A DNA stretch of 39,881 nucleotides. Source: a virus. The DNA is taken from the IMG/VR virus record IMGVR_UViG_3300044678_001288, positions 1-39,881 of that record, one strand, 5' to 3'. Position numbers and translations under genes: made by a program. Below are positions 26,949-34,655 of this stretch, in pieces; position 1 is the stretch's first letter, and the number at the start of each line of letters is the position of its first letter. The notes below the pieces were generated by a model. That model saw only the letters and a program-made list of their open reading frames with translations. It made no database searches and had not been told where the DNA came from.

Positions 26949-29036
26949 ATGCAAGGAGATTCCTACAAGCAAGCAACCGACGTGATGGCACGGGTCGGCG
27001 ACGAGCCCAATGTACCGGCATTGACCGAGGAGCTGCGGCGCTCGGCCACCGACTACGGCGTCTTCGCCCGGGTCGAGAATGCCGAGAACGTGCGCTACTG
27101 CCGCTGGCCTGGGCAGACCGACGACGGCAAGAAGAACAACGATGCCAACCGCAACAAGCCGGCCTTCCCCTGGGACGGTGCCTCCGACACGCGAATCCCA
27201 TTGGCCGACGAGGTTATCAACGGCCTCGTCGACCTCTGTTCCACGTCCTTCTGGCGCTCGATGCTCCGCGTGTCGCCCACCAACATCAGCCAGCTCGACC
27301 AGGCGGTCACCGCGCACAACCTGATGGACTGGACGGTCAACTCCCGGATGTACAACGACCTGACCCGTGAGGTCGAACTACTCTCGCAGTACCTCTGGAC
27401 CTACGGCTGGGCCAGCGTCCACGTCACCTGGCAGCAGGAGATGGGGCAGAAAGAGCAGTACCTGACCATGGACCAGATCATGGCCTTGGCAGCCCAGTCG
27501 CCCGAGGGCTCCATCCTGGCCGACCTGCCCAATCTCATCGCCAACCCCGAGGCCGACGACCAATCCGCGGAGCTCCTGCTCGCCGCCTTCCCAAACCTGC
27601 GCAAGCGCCGGGCGCTCAAGGCCATCCGCGACCTTCGCACCGAGGGCGAGTGCGACTTCCCCATCCCCACCATGGTCAGCAATAAGCCCATGGTCGCTGC
27701 CCTAGCACCCTACGACGAGCTGGTCTTCCCGCCCGAGACCACCGATATCCAGTCCGCCCGGGTTGTCTTCCGCCGCTACTACATGACCGAGGCCCAGCTT
27801 CTGAACAAGGTCGAGACCGAGGACTGGGACGCCGAGTGGGCGCAGGAAGCCATCAACACGATGGGCCGTTTCTCGGATTACTCCGCCTACACCTACGCAG
27901 CCGTCGGCCTTGCCGAGAACTCCATCCTCGACCGCGAAAACCTGATCGAAGTGGTCTACGCCTACCAAAAGTCAATCGACTCCGACGGTATCCCGGGCGT
28001 GTTCTACACCGTCTTCAGCCCCCAGGTCGGCGACAAGTGGGGCTACTTCGACCTACTGGACTACACGCACGGCCAGTATCCATTCGTTATCTGGCGCTCC
28101 GAGCTCATCCACCGCCAGATCACCGAGAGCCGCGGCGTGCCCGAGGTCTGTTCCACCTGGCAGCACGAGGTCAAGGCCCAGCGCGACTCCATTTTCGACT
28201 ACACGTCCCTCGCCACGCTCCCGCCCATCGAGGTCCCCAAAACCCGCGGCGGCAACCTGAAGATCGGTCCCGCCATCCAGATCCCGGTGCTGCGCCGCGG
28301 CGAGATCGGCTTCCTGGCACCGCCCGCCCGCGAGCCCGGTGTTGCCTTCCAACTGATCGCGGCCATCGAGGCCCAGACCGACCGCTACTTCGGCCGCCCG
28401 ACCGAGAAGGTCCCGCCGGTCATCACCCAGATGCGCCAGCAGCGCCTGATCAACAACTGGCTGCACGGCTGGACCGAGGCCTTCCGCCAGGTCCTGTCCC
28501 TCACACTCCAATACGTCGGCCCCGCCGAGATCCAGCGCATCACGGCCTCTGCCACACCGCTGCCTCCCGACATTCAGGACTTCGACGTGATGCTCAAATT
28601 CGACATCCGCGAGCTGTCCACCGACCTCGTGACCGAGAAGCTCAAGGCCATCAGTACCCTCGTCCTGCCCCTCGACACCGCCGGCGTCATCGACCGGGCC
28701 AAGCTCATCAGTGTCGCCCTCCGGGCCATCGACCCCAACCTCGCCAGCGAGCTGGTCATGCAGCAGGGACCGGCCGCGCAGAAGATGTTCAACGAGACCA
28801 ACGACGAGATCGCGCTCATGTCGCTCGGCAATCCTCCCCAGCTCCGGGAGAACGACCCCACCGCGCCCATGCGCCTGCAATTCAGCCAACAGGTCCTGCA
28901 ATCCAACCCGAAATATCAGGCCCAGCTCCAGCAGGACCCGCTCTTTCAGGCCAACCTGCAGAAGTACATTGAGAACCTGCAGTTCAGCGTCCAACAGCAG
29001 CAGAACGCCATCACCGGCCGCCTTGGAGTCCAATGA
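26949..29036 (+). CDS. Portal protein
   Basis: A 695-residue protein from ATG 26949 (MQGDSYKQATDVMARV); an upstream TTG at 26913 is less likely because it lies inside terL. Features include FPWDGASDTRIPLADEVING near the N-terminus, a long mixed core, and a helical Gln-rich C-terminus (QFSQQVLQSNPKYQAQ, then NLQFSVQQQQNAI) that may form the barrel or project into the capsid. Size and the position between terL and scaffold identify it as the dodecameric portal through which DNA is pumped. No Shine-Dalgarno is visible; translation may be coupled to terL. Confidence 0.87.
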   Translation: MQGDSYKQATDVMARVGDEPNVPALTEELRRSATDYGVFARVENAENVRYCRWPGQTDDGKKNNDANRNKPAFPWDGASDTRIPLADEVINGLVDLCSTSFWRSMLRVSPTNISQLDQAVTAHNLMDWTVNSRMYNDLTREVELLSQYLWTYGWASVHVTWQQEMGQKEQYLTMDQIMALAAQSPEGSILADLPNLIANPEADDQSAELLLAAFPNLRKRRALKAIRDLRTEGECDFPIPTMVSNKPMVAALAPYDELVFPPETTDIQSARVVFRRYYMTEAQLLNKVETEDWDAEWAQEAINTMGRFSDYSAYTYAAVGLAENSILDRENLIEVVYAYQKSIDSDGIPGVFYTVFSPQVGDKWGYFDLLDYTHGQYPFVIWRSELIHRQITESRGVPEVCSTWQHEVKAQRDSIFDYTSLATLPPIEVPKTRGGNLKIGPAIQIPVLRRGEIGFLAPPAREPGVAFQLIAAIEAQTDRYFGRPTEKVPPVITQMRQQRLINNWLHGWTEAFRQVLSLTLQYVGPAEIQRITASATPLPPDIQDFDVMLKFDIRELSTDLVTEKLKAISTLVLPLDTAGVIDRAKLISVALRAIDPNLASELVMQQGPAAQKMFNETNDEIALMSLGNPPQLRENDPTAPMRLQFSQQVLQSNPKYQAQLQQDPLFQANLQKYIENLQFSVQQQQNAITGRLGVQ

Positions 29037-29275
29037 AACTGACCGACGAACAACTCTCGGAGGCCCTCTCCGTATCCGAGGAGCACCCGGTGCTCAAGGC
29101 TATGGGCCAACTCATCGACGACACGCTGCGGGACGAGGTGCTCAACGCCCTCCTCCCATCACTTTCCGCGGAGGACCGTGCCTACAACTCAGGCCGGGCA
29201 GCCGCGATCAAGGATCTCATCGCACAAATCAGTGCGTTAAGAAATGGGAGGGGATTGACTTCCGGTCAATTCTAG
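29033..29275 (+). CDS. Small hypothetical head-module protein
   Basis: An 80-residue acidic helical protein (MKLTDEQLSEALSVSEE, then AEDRAYNSGRAAAIKDLIAQ). It overlaps the portal stop (ATGA). Small proteins of this type between portal and scaffold recur in podoviruses and have no fixed role. Confidence 0.72.
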   Translation: MKLTDEQLSEALSVSEEHPVLKAMGQLIDDTLRDEVLNALLPSLSAEDRAYNSGRAAAIKDLIAQISALRNGRGLTSGQF

Positions 29276-29354
29276 GCTCTCACTCAAACAACGGCTTCTT
29301 GGTTGGCCTTAAACAACCCTGGCGCAGCATACCCGGCTTGCAGGGTCAAAAAGC
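29276..29354 (+). other. Short gap before the scaffold gene
   Basis: A weak hairpin pairs ATTGAC with GTCAAT around TTCCG at about 29254-29270, within the end of the preceding gene. Another pairs ACCCTG with CAGGGT at 29316-29346 across a 19-base loop, just before the ATG at 29355. No T run and no promoter are clear. Confidence 0.35.
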
Positions 29355-30365
29355 ATGGACATCCCGACGAATACACAGGAAGCGAAACCTGCCCAAAACA
29401 CGGCACAGCCCCCAATCAACCCGATGCAGTTCGACGAATCGGCGTTGGCGAAGCTACTGAAGACACGATTCAGCGGGGAGGAAGAGAAGGCATCAGCCGT
29501 CGAGCGACAAGTGCCGGAGCCGGAAGCCACTTCCGTGGACGATCAGGCCGAGGATGCGGAGCCGACCGCAGAACAAACGGACGCCCAGGCCGAGTCGCCT
29601 GAGCAGGAGGTTCTTTCCGAGACCGAAGAGAACAGCGACGAGGAATCGCTGGGCTACCGCAAACGCATCGACAAGCTCACGCGCCAGAAGAAAGAGGCGC
29701 TGGAGAAGGCCGAGGCTCTCGAGCGGGAGCTCAACGACGCCAAGACCAAGCTGGAGCAGACCAACGACAGGCCGACCGCGGTGCAGTCCGCTGCAGACCC
29801 GTTTGCCGATGTCTGGGAAGTGTCGAAGCTCAACGATGAGTGGAGCAAGGCCCGGAATCTGAAACGGTGGTGCGAGGACAACATCGACGGCTGCGAAGTA
29901 GAGGGCAAGGAGTACAGCGCGGAGGACGTGAAGCAGATCAAACGGCGTGTAGAAGACGCCATCGACCTGCACATACCGACCCGCGCCCGCTTCCTGCAGA
30001 ACTACCAGCAGATCAAGCCCATCGCCGAGACGCTCTACCCATGGTGGAAAGACCGTTCAGCTACCGAGTACACCGAGGCGCAGGCCGTCCTGCGGCAACT
30101 GCCGCAGATTGCCTCACTGCCGGAGTACCAGGTGTTGGTCGGTGACTTCATTGCCGGGCGCAAGCTGCGCCTGGAGAAGGAGTCCGCCAAGGGCAAGCCG
30201 TCTGCCACCCGCCCACTGGCCAAGGCACCCAGTCAGCCCGGTCGACCCACCGCAATCCCTGCAAAGAAGGATGCGGCCAAGGTCGGCCTGGACAACGCCA
30301 AGTTGCAGTTCCGAAAGTCCGGGACGACCACCGAATTAGCCCAAGTACTCAAAAGGATGCTCTAA
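29355..30365 (+). CDS. Capsid scaffolding protein
   Basis: A 336-residue protein directly before the capsid gene. Residues 50-100 are strongly acidic (EQTDAQAESPEQEVLSETEE), residues 100-140 form a coiled coil (KEALEKAEALERELNDAKTK), and the C-terminus is basic (RPTAIPAKKDAAKVG). Acidic, helical proteins here act as internal scaffolds, with the basic C-terminal helix binding coat protein. No protease gene is next to it, so the scaffold may leave intact. Confidence 0.85.
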   Translation: MDIPTNTQEAKPAQNTAQPPINPMQFDESALAKLLKTRFSGEEEKASAVERQVPEPEATSVDDQAEDAEPTAEQTDAQAESPEQEVLSETEENSDEESLGYRKRIDKLTRQKKEALEKAEALERELNDAKTKLEQTNDRPTAVQSAADPFADVWEVSKLNDEWSKARNLKRWCEDNIDGCEVEGKEYSAEDVKQIKRRVEDAIDLHIPTRARFLQNYQQIKPIAETLYPWWKDRSATEYTEAQAVLRQLPQIASLPEYQVLVGDFIAGRKLRLEKESAKGKPSATRPLAKAPSQPGRPTAIPAKKDAAKVGLDNAKLQFRKSGTTTELAQVLKRML

Positions 30366-30368
30366 ACC

Positions 30369-31430
30369 ATGCCCCTACTTCAGCCCAACCAAGGCGGCTC
30401 TGTGCCGCTCGCTTCCACCTCGTCCGCTCGTGAAGATCTGGCGGACTACATCGCCATCGTCGACGCCAAGTCGACCCCGTTCGTGTCCATGGCCCCCAAG
30501 GGCCGTGACATCGGCAATATGCAGTTCAGTTGGCAGGTCGACAATTACGGTGCTCCCGTGCTTGCCGGCGTTGTCGACGGTACTGATGTGACCGTTGCCA
30601 GTGCCTCCAACCCGGTGGTCAACCGGACCCGTCTGAACAACTACGGCCAGGCCTTCCGCCGCGACCTGCGCATCGGTTTCATCGCCGAAACTCAGGACGT
30701 TGCCGGTGTGACCGACGAGCTTGCCAACGGCATTGCCAAGAAGCTTGTTGAGATCAAGCGCGACATGGAGTCGACCTTCATGTGCACCAACCAGGCCGCC
30801 CAGGCCGACAACGGTTCGACCAATGCCTACCTGACCGGCTCCCTCGGCAACTGGTTGACCAGCACCAACGCTTCCAACATCGGCGCGTGCGCTTCGGGTT
30901 CGCCCTTCCTGCCGGCCTCCGGCGCTGTCGACACCACGGCCTCCGCTTCATTCACCGAGGCGACTGCCCAGAACGTGCTGACCGCTATCTACAGCGCCAC
31001 CGGCACCTTCCGCGACTACGACTGTATCCTGGGCACCACGCTGAAGCGTGCGTTCACCAACCTCACGGCCTCGGGTGCCATTCAGGTTGCCAATGCCAAC
31101 AGCATTGCCGCCACCAGTGTTCGCACCTTCAACCAAGATTTGTCGGCCGACACTTTCAAGGCGTCCATCGACATCTTCGAGGGCGACTTCGGTCGCTTGA
31201 TCCTGCACCCGTCGACCTTTGTCGGTGGCAAGAACAGCACCTCGCTGTCCGCCCAGGCCTTCAAGGGCTACGTGATCCCGATGGACATGGTCGAGGTCCG
31301 CTACGCCAAGCTGCCGCAGGTCAAGGATCTGCCCGACGCCGGCGGCGGCCCTGCCCGCCTCGTCGAGGCCATTGCCGGTCTCGTGGTGAAGAACCCGAGC
31401 GGCTTTGGTATGTTCAACGGCGCGAGCTAG
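30369..31430 (+). CDS. Major capsid protein, SU10-like family
   Basis: A 353-residue protein. STPFVSMAPKGRDIGNMQFS followed by WQVDNYGAP, the helix KKLVEIKRDMESTFM, and the C-terminal RLILHPSTFV and GYVIPMDMVEVRYAKL segments match, from memory, the SU10-type major capsid family (HK97 fold), which has an N-terminal arm, spine helix and P-domain. The gene follows the scaffold and is followed by a strong terminator, as expected for the most highly expressed virion gene. Confidence 0.87.
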   Translation: MPLLQPNQGGSVPLASTSSAREDLADYIAIVDAKSTPFVSMAPKGRDIGNMQFSWQVDNYGAPVLAGVVDGTDVTVASASNPVVNRTRLNNYGQAFRRDLRIGFIAETQDVAGVTDELANGIAKKLVEIKRDMESTFMCTNQAAQADNGSTNAYLTGSLGNWLTSTNASNIGACASGSPFLPASGAVDTTASASFTEATAQNVLTAIYSATGTFRDYDCILGTTLKRAFTNLTASGAIQVANANSIAATSVRTFNQDLSADTFKASIDIFEGDFGRLILHPSTFVGGKNSTSLSAQAFKGYVIPMDMVEVRYAKLPQVKDLPDAGGGPARLVEAIAGLVVKNPSGFGMFNGAS

Positions 31431-31443
31431 TCTTAGTTTCAAC

Positions 31444-31483
31444 GGGGGAGGTCCATCCAGGGCCTCCCCCTCTTTCCTTTTCT
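31444..31483 (+). terminator. Rho-independent terminator after the capsid gene
   Basis: GGGGGAGGTCC (31444-31454) pairs with GGGCCTCCCCC (31460-31470) through 11 pairs, one of them G.U, around loop ATCCA. TCTTTCCTTTTCTC follows. The next gene begins at 31485, so partial termination would lower its expression relative to capsid protein. Confidence 0.88.
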
Positions 31484-31484
31484 C

Positions 31485-31868
31485 ATGGCCCACAATTCCG
31501 CATCCTCCGTCATCGCCAACGCTCTCGACGATATGCCCGGCGAACTGCGCCGCGCCGTTATCAAGGAGTTCCAATCCGGCATCCAGAAGGACTGGGTCAA
31601 GGCCGGCATTGAACAGAAGCGCATCGCCCAGGACTCGCAGCGCGAGGTCCGCGCCGTCGACGGCATCGGTCGCCTGCGAATGCGGATCGACCCCACTCTC
31701 TACCATGCCTGGGGCACCAAGTATGGGTACGACTGCTGGAAAGATTCCCAGTTTTTGAAAGAGGTTGAGCGGGATAACCCCGAGGTGCGAGTGCGCTGCG
31801 GGGCTACACGCTTGCAGGTTGGATGGAGCGGTGGCACAAAACGCAGTAGTCAGAAGTTCACCCTATGA
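31485..31868 (+). CDS. Hypothetical head protein
   Basis: A 127-residue basic protein from ATG 31485, only 14 bases after the terminator stem and with no Shine-Dalgarno. The N-terminus is helical (SSVIANALDDMPGELRRAVI). LRMRIDPTLYHAWGTKYGYD is followed by a helix (QFLKEVERDNPEVRVR) and short strands. I recall this pattern (MRIDP..YH.WG...GYECW.D..F) from phage proteins after the capsid gene. Possibly a head completion protein. Confidence 0.75.
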   Translation: MAHNSASSVIANALDDMPGELRRAVIKEFQSGIQKDWVKAGIEQKRIAQDSQREVRAVDGIGRLRMRIDPTLYHAWGTKYGYDCWKDSQFLKEVERDNPEVRVRCGATRLQVGWSGGTKRSSQKFTL

Positions 31869-32119
31869 ATGTCGGATCAAACCGCCAACTGGCCGGCGAA
31901 TTCGGTGGCCGGTACATCGACGCCTCCGCGGGCACTGTGACCGGCAACTACATGGAGATCCATGCCGTCGCCACGTCCATCCTCGGTGCCGTCACTTCCA
32001 ACATCACCAACTTCCCCTCCGGCGTGACGATTCAGGCCGGCGACTCGATCTCGGGCGTCTTCACCTCGGTGGCTGTATCCTCCGGGGCGATCATCGCCTA
32101 CAACCGCAAGTGGGTCTAA
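31865..32119 (+). CDS. Small head protein, possible decoration protein
   Basis: An 84-residue beta-rich protein (GGRYIDASAGTVTGNYMEIH, then FPSGVTIQAGDSISGVFTSV). Proteins with this pattern are common just after capsid genes and may decorate or stabilise the shell. ATGA overlap upstream. Confidence 0.7.
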   Translation: MNVGSNRQLAGEFGGRYIDASAGTVTGNYMEIHAVATSILGAVTSNITNFPSGVTIQAGDSISGVFTSVAVSSGAIIAYNRKWV

Positions 32120-32120
32120 A

Positions 32121-32357
32121 ATGCGTCTCGGACTAGGCCTAGGACTCGGCGTGCAGCAAGCCCTCGGTGGGGCTGGCGGCGGCGCTGACCTGCCTATCAT
32201 CCGGCGCGACCTGCTCCAAGAGGACGACTTCTTTGTCTTCCTTGAGGATGGCGACAAGATCGTCATCACCTTCGGCACCTTCGACTCTTTAGACTTGGAG
32301 AACGGGGACTTCCTGCTCCAAGAGGACACAGGCAAACTCATCATCCAAGCAAACTAA
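32121..32357 (+). CDS. Small hypothetical protein with LGLGLGLG start
   Basis: A 78-residue protein. MRLGLGLGLGVQQALGG is followed by an acidic two-part repeat in which LLQEDDFFVFLEDGDKI resembles FLLQEDTGKLIIQ. The repeat may form a small beta structure. Such proteins recur in the head-fibre region of related phages, with no known role. Confidence 0.65.
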   Translation: MRLGLGLGLGVQQALGGAGGGADLPIIRRDLLQEDDFFVFLEDGDKIVITFGTFDSLDLENGDFLLQEDTGKLIIQAN

Positions 32358-32360
32358 CTT

Positions 32361-33233
32361 ATGGCAGACACGAAAATCACGGCCTTGGCGGCCATCACTA
32401 CGGTTGATCCGGCAGCGGACGTGCTGCCGATTGTGGACATCTCGGATACGTCCATGGCTGCATCGGGCACCACGAAGAAGATCACCAGCAACCAGATCCT
32501 CGGGGCCGGCGGCACCGCCACCCTCGCCTCCGCCACCATCACCGGCGATCTGACGGTGGATACGAACGTGTTGAAGGTGGACACGACGAACAATCGGGTT
32601 TCAATCAACACGACGACTTTTGCGACTGATTCCGTGTTTGCGGTTAAAACAACTGCTGGAAAATTTGATGTCCGTGCGGCTGGTTCGTTGTCAGTAAAAC
32701 TCAACTCGGATCAGTCGATGCTGTACAATGTTCCGACTGCAAACTCCCACGTATTCCAAATAAACGATGCGGACGCCATGACCCTCAACTCTACAGGGTT
32801 GGGCGTGGGGGGAAGTCCGATTAACAAGCTGACGGTAACTGTTGCTCCCGCCACTTCAACGACCGATGGCCTTCGTGTTACCGATTCCACTCGGACAATT
32901 ATCGCCGGCCAAACTGGAGCGACTTACAGCTACATTGGAATCGGTGGAAACCAGAACCTGATTTACACCTCCGGTGGACGGCTTGATATCGCTGCCGATG
33001 GTCAGTCGTTGTTCCTGAGAACCGGAACTGCCAACTATCTCAATCTCGACACCTCCGGCAACGTCGGCGTGGGGGTTAGCACGTTCGGAACCTCTGCCGC
33101 TAAGGTCATTGGTCTTGCAAACGCTACCGCTCCAAGCACTTCTCCCGCTGGCATGGGCCAACTCTACGTCGAGTCCGGTGCGCTGAAGTTCCGTGGAAGC
33201 TCTGGCACTATCACCACAATCGCAGCAGCCTAA
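32361..33233 (+). CDS. Tail-fibre/appendage protein
   Basis: A 290-residue protein. Residues 1-50 (MADTKITALAAITTVDPAAD, then VLPIVDISD...TKKITSNQIL) are the head or tail attachment segment of many phage fibres. The rest is Thr/Ser/Gly-rich and beta-like (NVGVGVSTFGTSAAKV, MGQLYVESGALKFRGSSGTI). The middle third is more AT-rich than the surrounding genes, which fits exchange of receptor-binding parts. Probably trimeric. Confidence 0.75.
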   Translation: MADTKITALAAITTVDPAADVLPIVDISDTSMAASGTTKKITSNQILGAGGTATLASATITGDLTVDTNVLKVDTTNNRVSINTTTFATDSVFAVKTTAGKFDVRAAGSLSVKLNSDQSMLYNVPTANSHVFQINDADAMTLNSTGLGVGGSPINKLTVTVAPATSTTDGLRVTDSTRTIIAGQTGATYSYIGIGGNQNLIYTSGGRLDIAADGQSLFLRTGTANYLNLDTSGNVGVGVSTFGTSAAKVIGLANATAPSTSPAGMGQLYVESGALKFRGSSGTITTIAAA

Positions 33234-33244
33234 TTTAAACGACC

Positions 33245-33610
33245 ATGATTACCCTCTCTTGGATCATCGAACGCCTTCTCGTTAAGCCCACCGAAGGCTC
33301 CCTCACCGATGTCGTGATTACCGCCGATTGGCGATGCAACGGCACCGACGAAACCTACAGCGGCACCTGCTACGGCTCATGCTCGTTCGCTCCGCCCACT
33401 GATTCGTTCACTCCTTACGAGGATCTGACGCAGGATCAGGTGCTTGGTTGGTGCTACAGCAATGGCGTCGATCAGAAGGCCATCGAAGCGAACGTCACCG
33501 CGCAGATCGAGAACCAGATCAACCCTCCGGTCATCGCTCCTCCGCTGCCGTGGGTGACGCCGGTTGTTGTTGCGCCCGAAGCTCCCGTTGTCGAAGCTCC
33601 TGCCGCATGA
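33245..33610 (+). CDS. Conserved phage protein of a fibre-associated type
   Basis: A 121-residue protein. ITLSWIIERLLVKPTEGSLT, VVITADWRCNGTDETYSGT and FTPYEDLTQDQVLGWC follow the order of a small domain I know from many phage proteins next to fibres; function is not known. The last 30 residues are a Pro/Val/Ala linker (PVVVAPEAPVVEAPAA). It overlaps the next gene by ATGA. Confidence 0.75.
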   Translation: MITLSWIIERLLVKPTEGSLTDVVITADWRCNGTDETYSGTCYGSCSFAPPTDSFTPYEDLTQDQVLGWCYSNGVDQKAIEANVTAQIENQINPPVIAPPLPWVTPVVVAPEAPVVEAPAA

Positions 33611-33765
33611 TCAAGATCGAACTCACACCGCAGCAGTTCAACCAACTCTATGAGCTGCTTGTCATTGGAATGAAGGCCGGCAACGTGACCAACATGAAGG
33701 TCGGCCTTCCTCTGGTGGAACTCCTTGAAGCAGCGGCCGCATATTCACAATCCAAGCCCGAGTAA
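33607..33765 (+). CDS. Small hypothetical protein
   Basis: A 52-residue helical protein (MIKIELTPQQFNQLYELLVI, then GLPLVELLEAAAAY). It sits between the fibre-associated protein and the membrane proteins. Similar small proteins with a TPQQ...L motif occur in phages near lysis genes. Confidence 0.65.
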   Translation: MIKIELTPQQFNQLYELLVIGMKAGNVTNMKVGLPLVELLEAAAAYSQSKPE

Positions 33766-33766
33766 C

Positions 33767-33943
33767 ATGGACGCAACCAACCACGGCGGCGGAACAAACG
33801 GCCTAGCGGTCTCACTGGCCACATCGGCTGCAGCTACGGGAGCCTCGATGCTCCCCCAGCTCACTGACCAGATTCGTTTCGCGTCCGCCGTGGTTGGCCT
33901 CCTGGCCGCCTGCGTTGCCCTGTACAAAGCCCTGAAGAAATGA
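33767..33943 (+). CDS. Small membrane protein, holin candidate 1
   Basis: A 58-residue protein from ATG 33767. A polar, Ala/Ser-rich N-terminus precedes one predicted membrane helix (residues about 37-54, RFASAVVGLLAACVALY), and it ends in a basic tail (KALKK). It overlaps the next membrane-protein gene by ATGA, as paired holin or holin/antiholin genes often do. The role is inferred. Confidence 0.65.
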   Translation: MDATNHGGGTNGLAVSLATSAAATGASMLPQLTDQIRFASAVVGLLAACVALYKALKK

Positions 33944-34122
33944 AAAACACCAAGACCACACTGGCCGGCATCGGTGCCATCCTGGTCGCTGTTGGCGGCG
34001 CTCTCAAGGCCATGTTCGACGGTGACCCGACCACCCATCTGGACATCACCACGACCATCGCCGCGGTGACCGCTGGCATCGGCCTCATCTGGGCCAAGGA
34101 CGCCGAGAAAAAGTCCGAGTGA
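33940..34122 (+). CDS. Small membrane protein, holin candidate 2
   Basis: A 60-residue protein with two hydrophobic segments (TLAGIGAILVAVGGALKAM and TIAAVTAGIGLIWA) and a charged C-terminus (KDAEKKSE). Size, two helices and charged tail fit a class II-like holin. It precedes a lipoprotein-like gene. The lysozyme-like gene lies over 20 kb away, so the lysis functions are split. Confidence 0.7.
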   Translation: MKNTKTTLAGIGAILVAVGGALKAMFDGDPTTHLDITTTIAAVTAGIGLIWAKDAEKKSE

Positions 34123-34292
34123 ACTGGATCTACCAGATCCTCAAGGCCCTGCTCGACTGGTTCCGAGAAACACCACCCACCGATGTGCAACATGGTAAAG
34201 CTCCCGAGGCCCTCAAGAGCGATCTGGCTGATCGGATTGCTGACCTGCCTGGGCTGCCAGGTAACGAAGGTGGTCCTGGTCCCTTCCGGTGA
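34119..34292 (+). CDS. Small lysis-cassette ORF, GTG start, overlapping the lipoprotein gene
   Basis: A 57-residue ORF from GTG 34119 (GTGA overlap with the holin candidate). It begins with an amphipathic aromatic helix (NWIYQILKALLDWFRE), followed by a charged helix (EALKSDLADRIADL) and a Gly/Pro tail. From memory, small proteins with ...LLKALLDWLRE occur next to short lipoproteins in several phages. Its last 110 bases overlap the gene at 34183 in another frame, recalling Rz/Rz1 spanin nesting. A spanin-like role is only a hypothesis; no membrane anchor is obvious. Confidence 0.6.
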   Translation: MNWIYQILKALLDWFRETPPTDVQHGKAPEALKSDLADRIADLPGLPGNEGGPGPFR

Positions 34293-34410
34293 TCCGGTGA
34301 TGCTGGCCAAGCCGGTGAAGGCCAGCGTGTACGGATTCGATTCAAACAAGAAGCTGGTGGGGCCGTCCACGGTGACGCTGCCTGCCGGCTGGTACGCACT
34401 GCCAAAATGA
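34183..34410 (+). CDS. Probable phage lipoprotein (spanin-like)
   Basis: A 75-residue protein. A basic start (MCNMVKLPRPSR) is followed by a hydrophobic signal (AIWLIGLLTCLGC) with a non-ideal lipobox, then VTKVVLVPSGDPVMLAKPVK and a final TLPAGWYALPK. The core pattern (VP.GDPV.L...VKA.V, then S.V.(I/L)P.GWYALP) is, from memory, typical of small phage lipoproteins beside holins. It would be anchored by C25 in a membrane after signal cleavage. ATG 34192 is an alternative start. Confidence 0.7.
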   Translation: MCNMVKLPRPSRAIWLIGLLTCLGCQVTKVVLVPSGDPVMLAKPVKASVYGFDSNKKLVGPSTVTLPAGWYALPK

Positions 34411-34652
34411 TCAACTACAAGGGCAACAAGTTCTCGGGCTACAACAAGCCCAAGCGCACGCCGGGCGAGAACAAGAAGTTCGCTGTCCTGGCCAAGGAAG
34501 GCGACAAGGTTGCTCTCGTGCGTTTCGGAGACCCGGACATGAGCATCAAGAAGCACATCCCGGAGCGGCGTGCATCCTTCCGCGCCCGTCATGGTTGTGA
34601 CGAGCCCGGCACCAAACTCTCCGCCAAGTATTGGGCGTGTAAATCCTGGTAG
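34407..34652 (+). CDS. Conserved small basic phage protein
   Basis: An 81-residue, strongly basic protein. KFSGYNKPKRTPG, KFAVLAKEGDKVALVRFGD, RRASFRARHGCDEP and LSAKYWACKSW follow the order of a well-conserved phage protein family (GYNKPK.TP......VLAKEGDKVKLIRFGQ...KSFKARH...MSAAYWANKVKW, from memory). Its function is not established. Confidence 0.8.
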   Translation: MINYKGNKFSGYNKPKRTPGENKKFAVLAKEGDKVALVRFGDPDMSIKKHIPERRASFRARHGCDEPGTKLSAKYWACKSW

Positions 34653-34655
34653 CCA

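Noticed and set aside
27836-28972. 378-residue plus-strand frame inside the portal gene
   Set aside because: Arg/Pro/His-rich out-of-frame translation; unlike the nested ORFs at 5823 and 7206 it shows no family-like sequence, and the portal frame is well conserved in character throughout.
28053-29033. 326-residue minus-strand frame
   Set aside because: Antisense shadow of the portal gene with Leu/Val/Gly-rich composition and no motif.
30782-31612. 276-residue frame overlapping the capsid gene
   Set aside because: Out-of-frame shadow rich in Arg/His/Gln that crosses the strong terminator.
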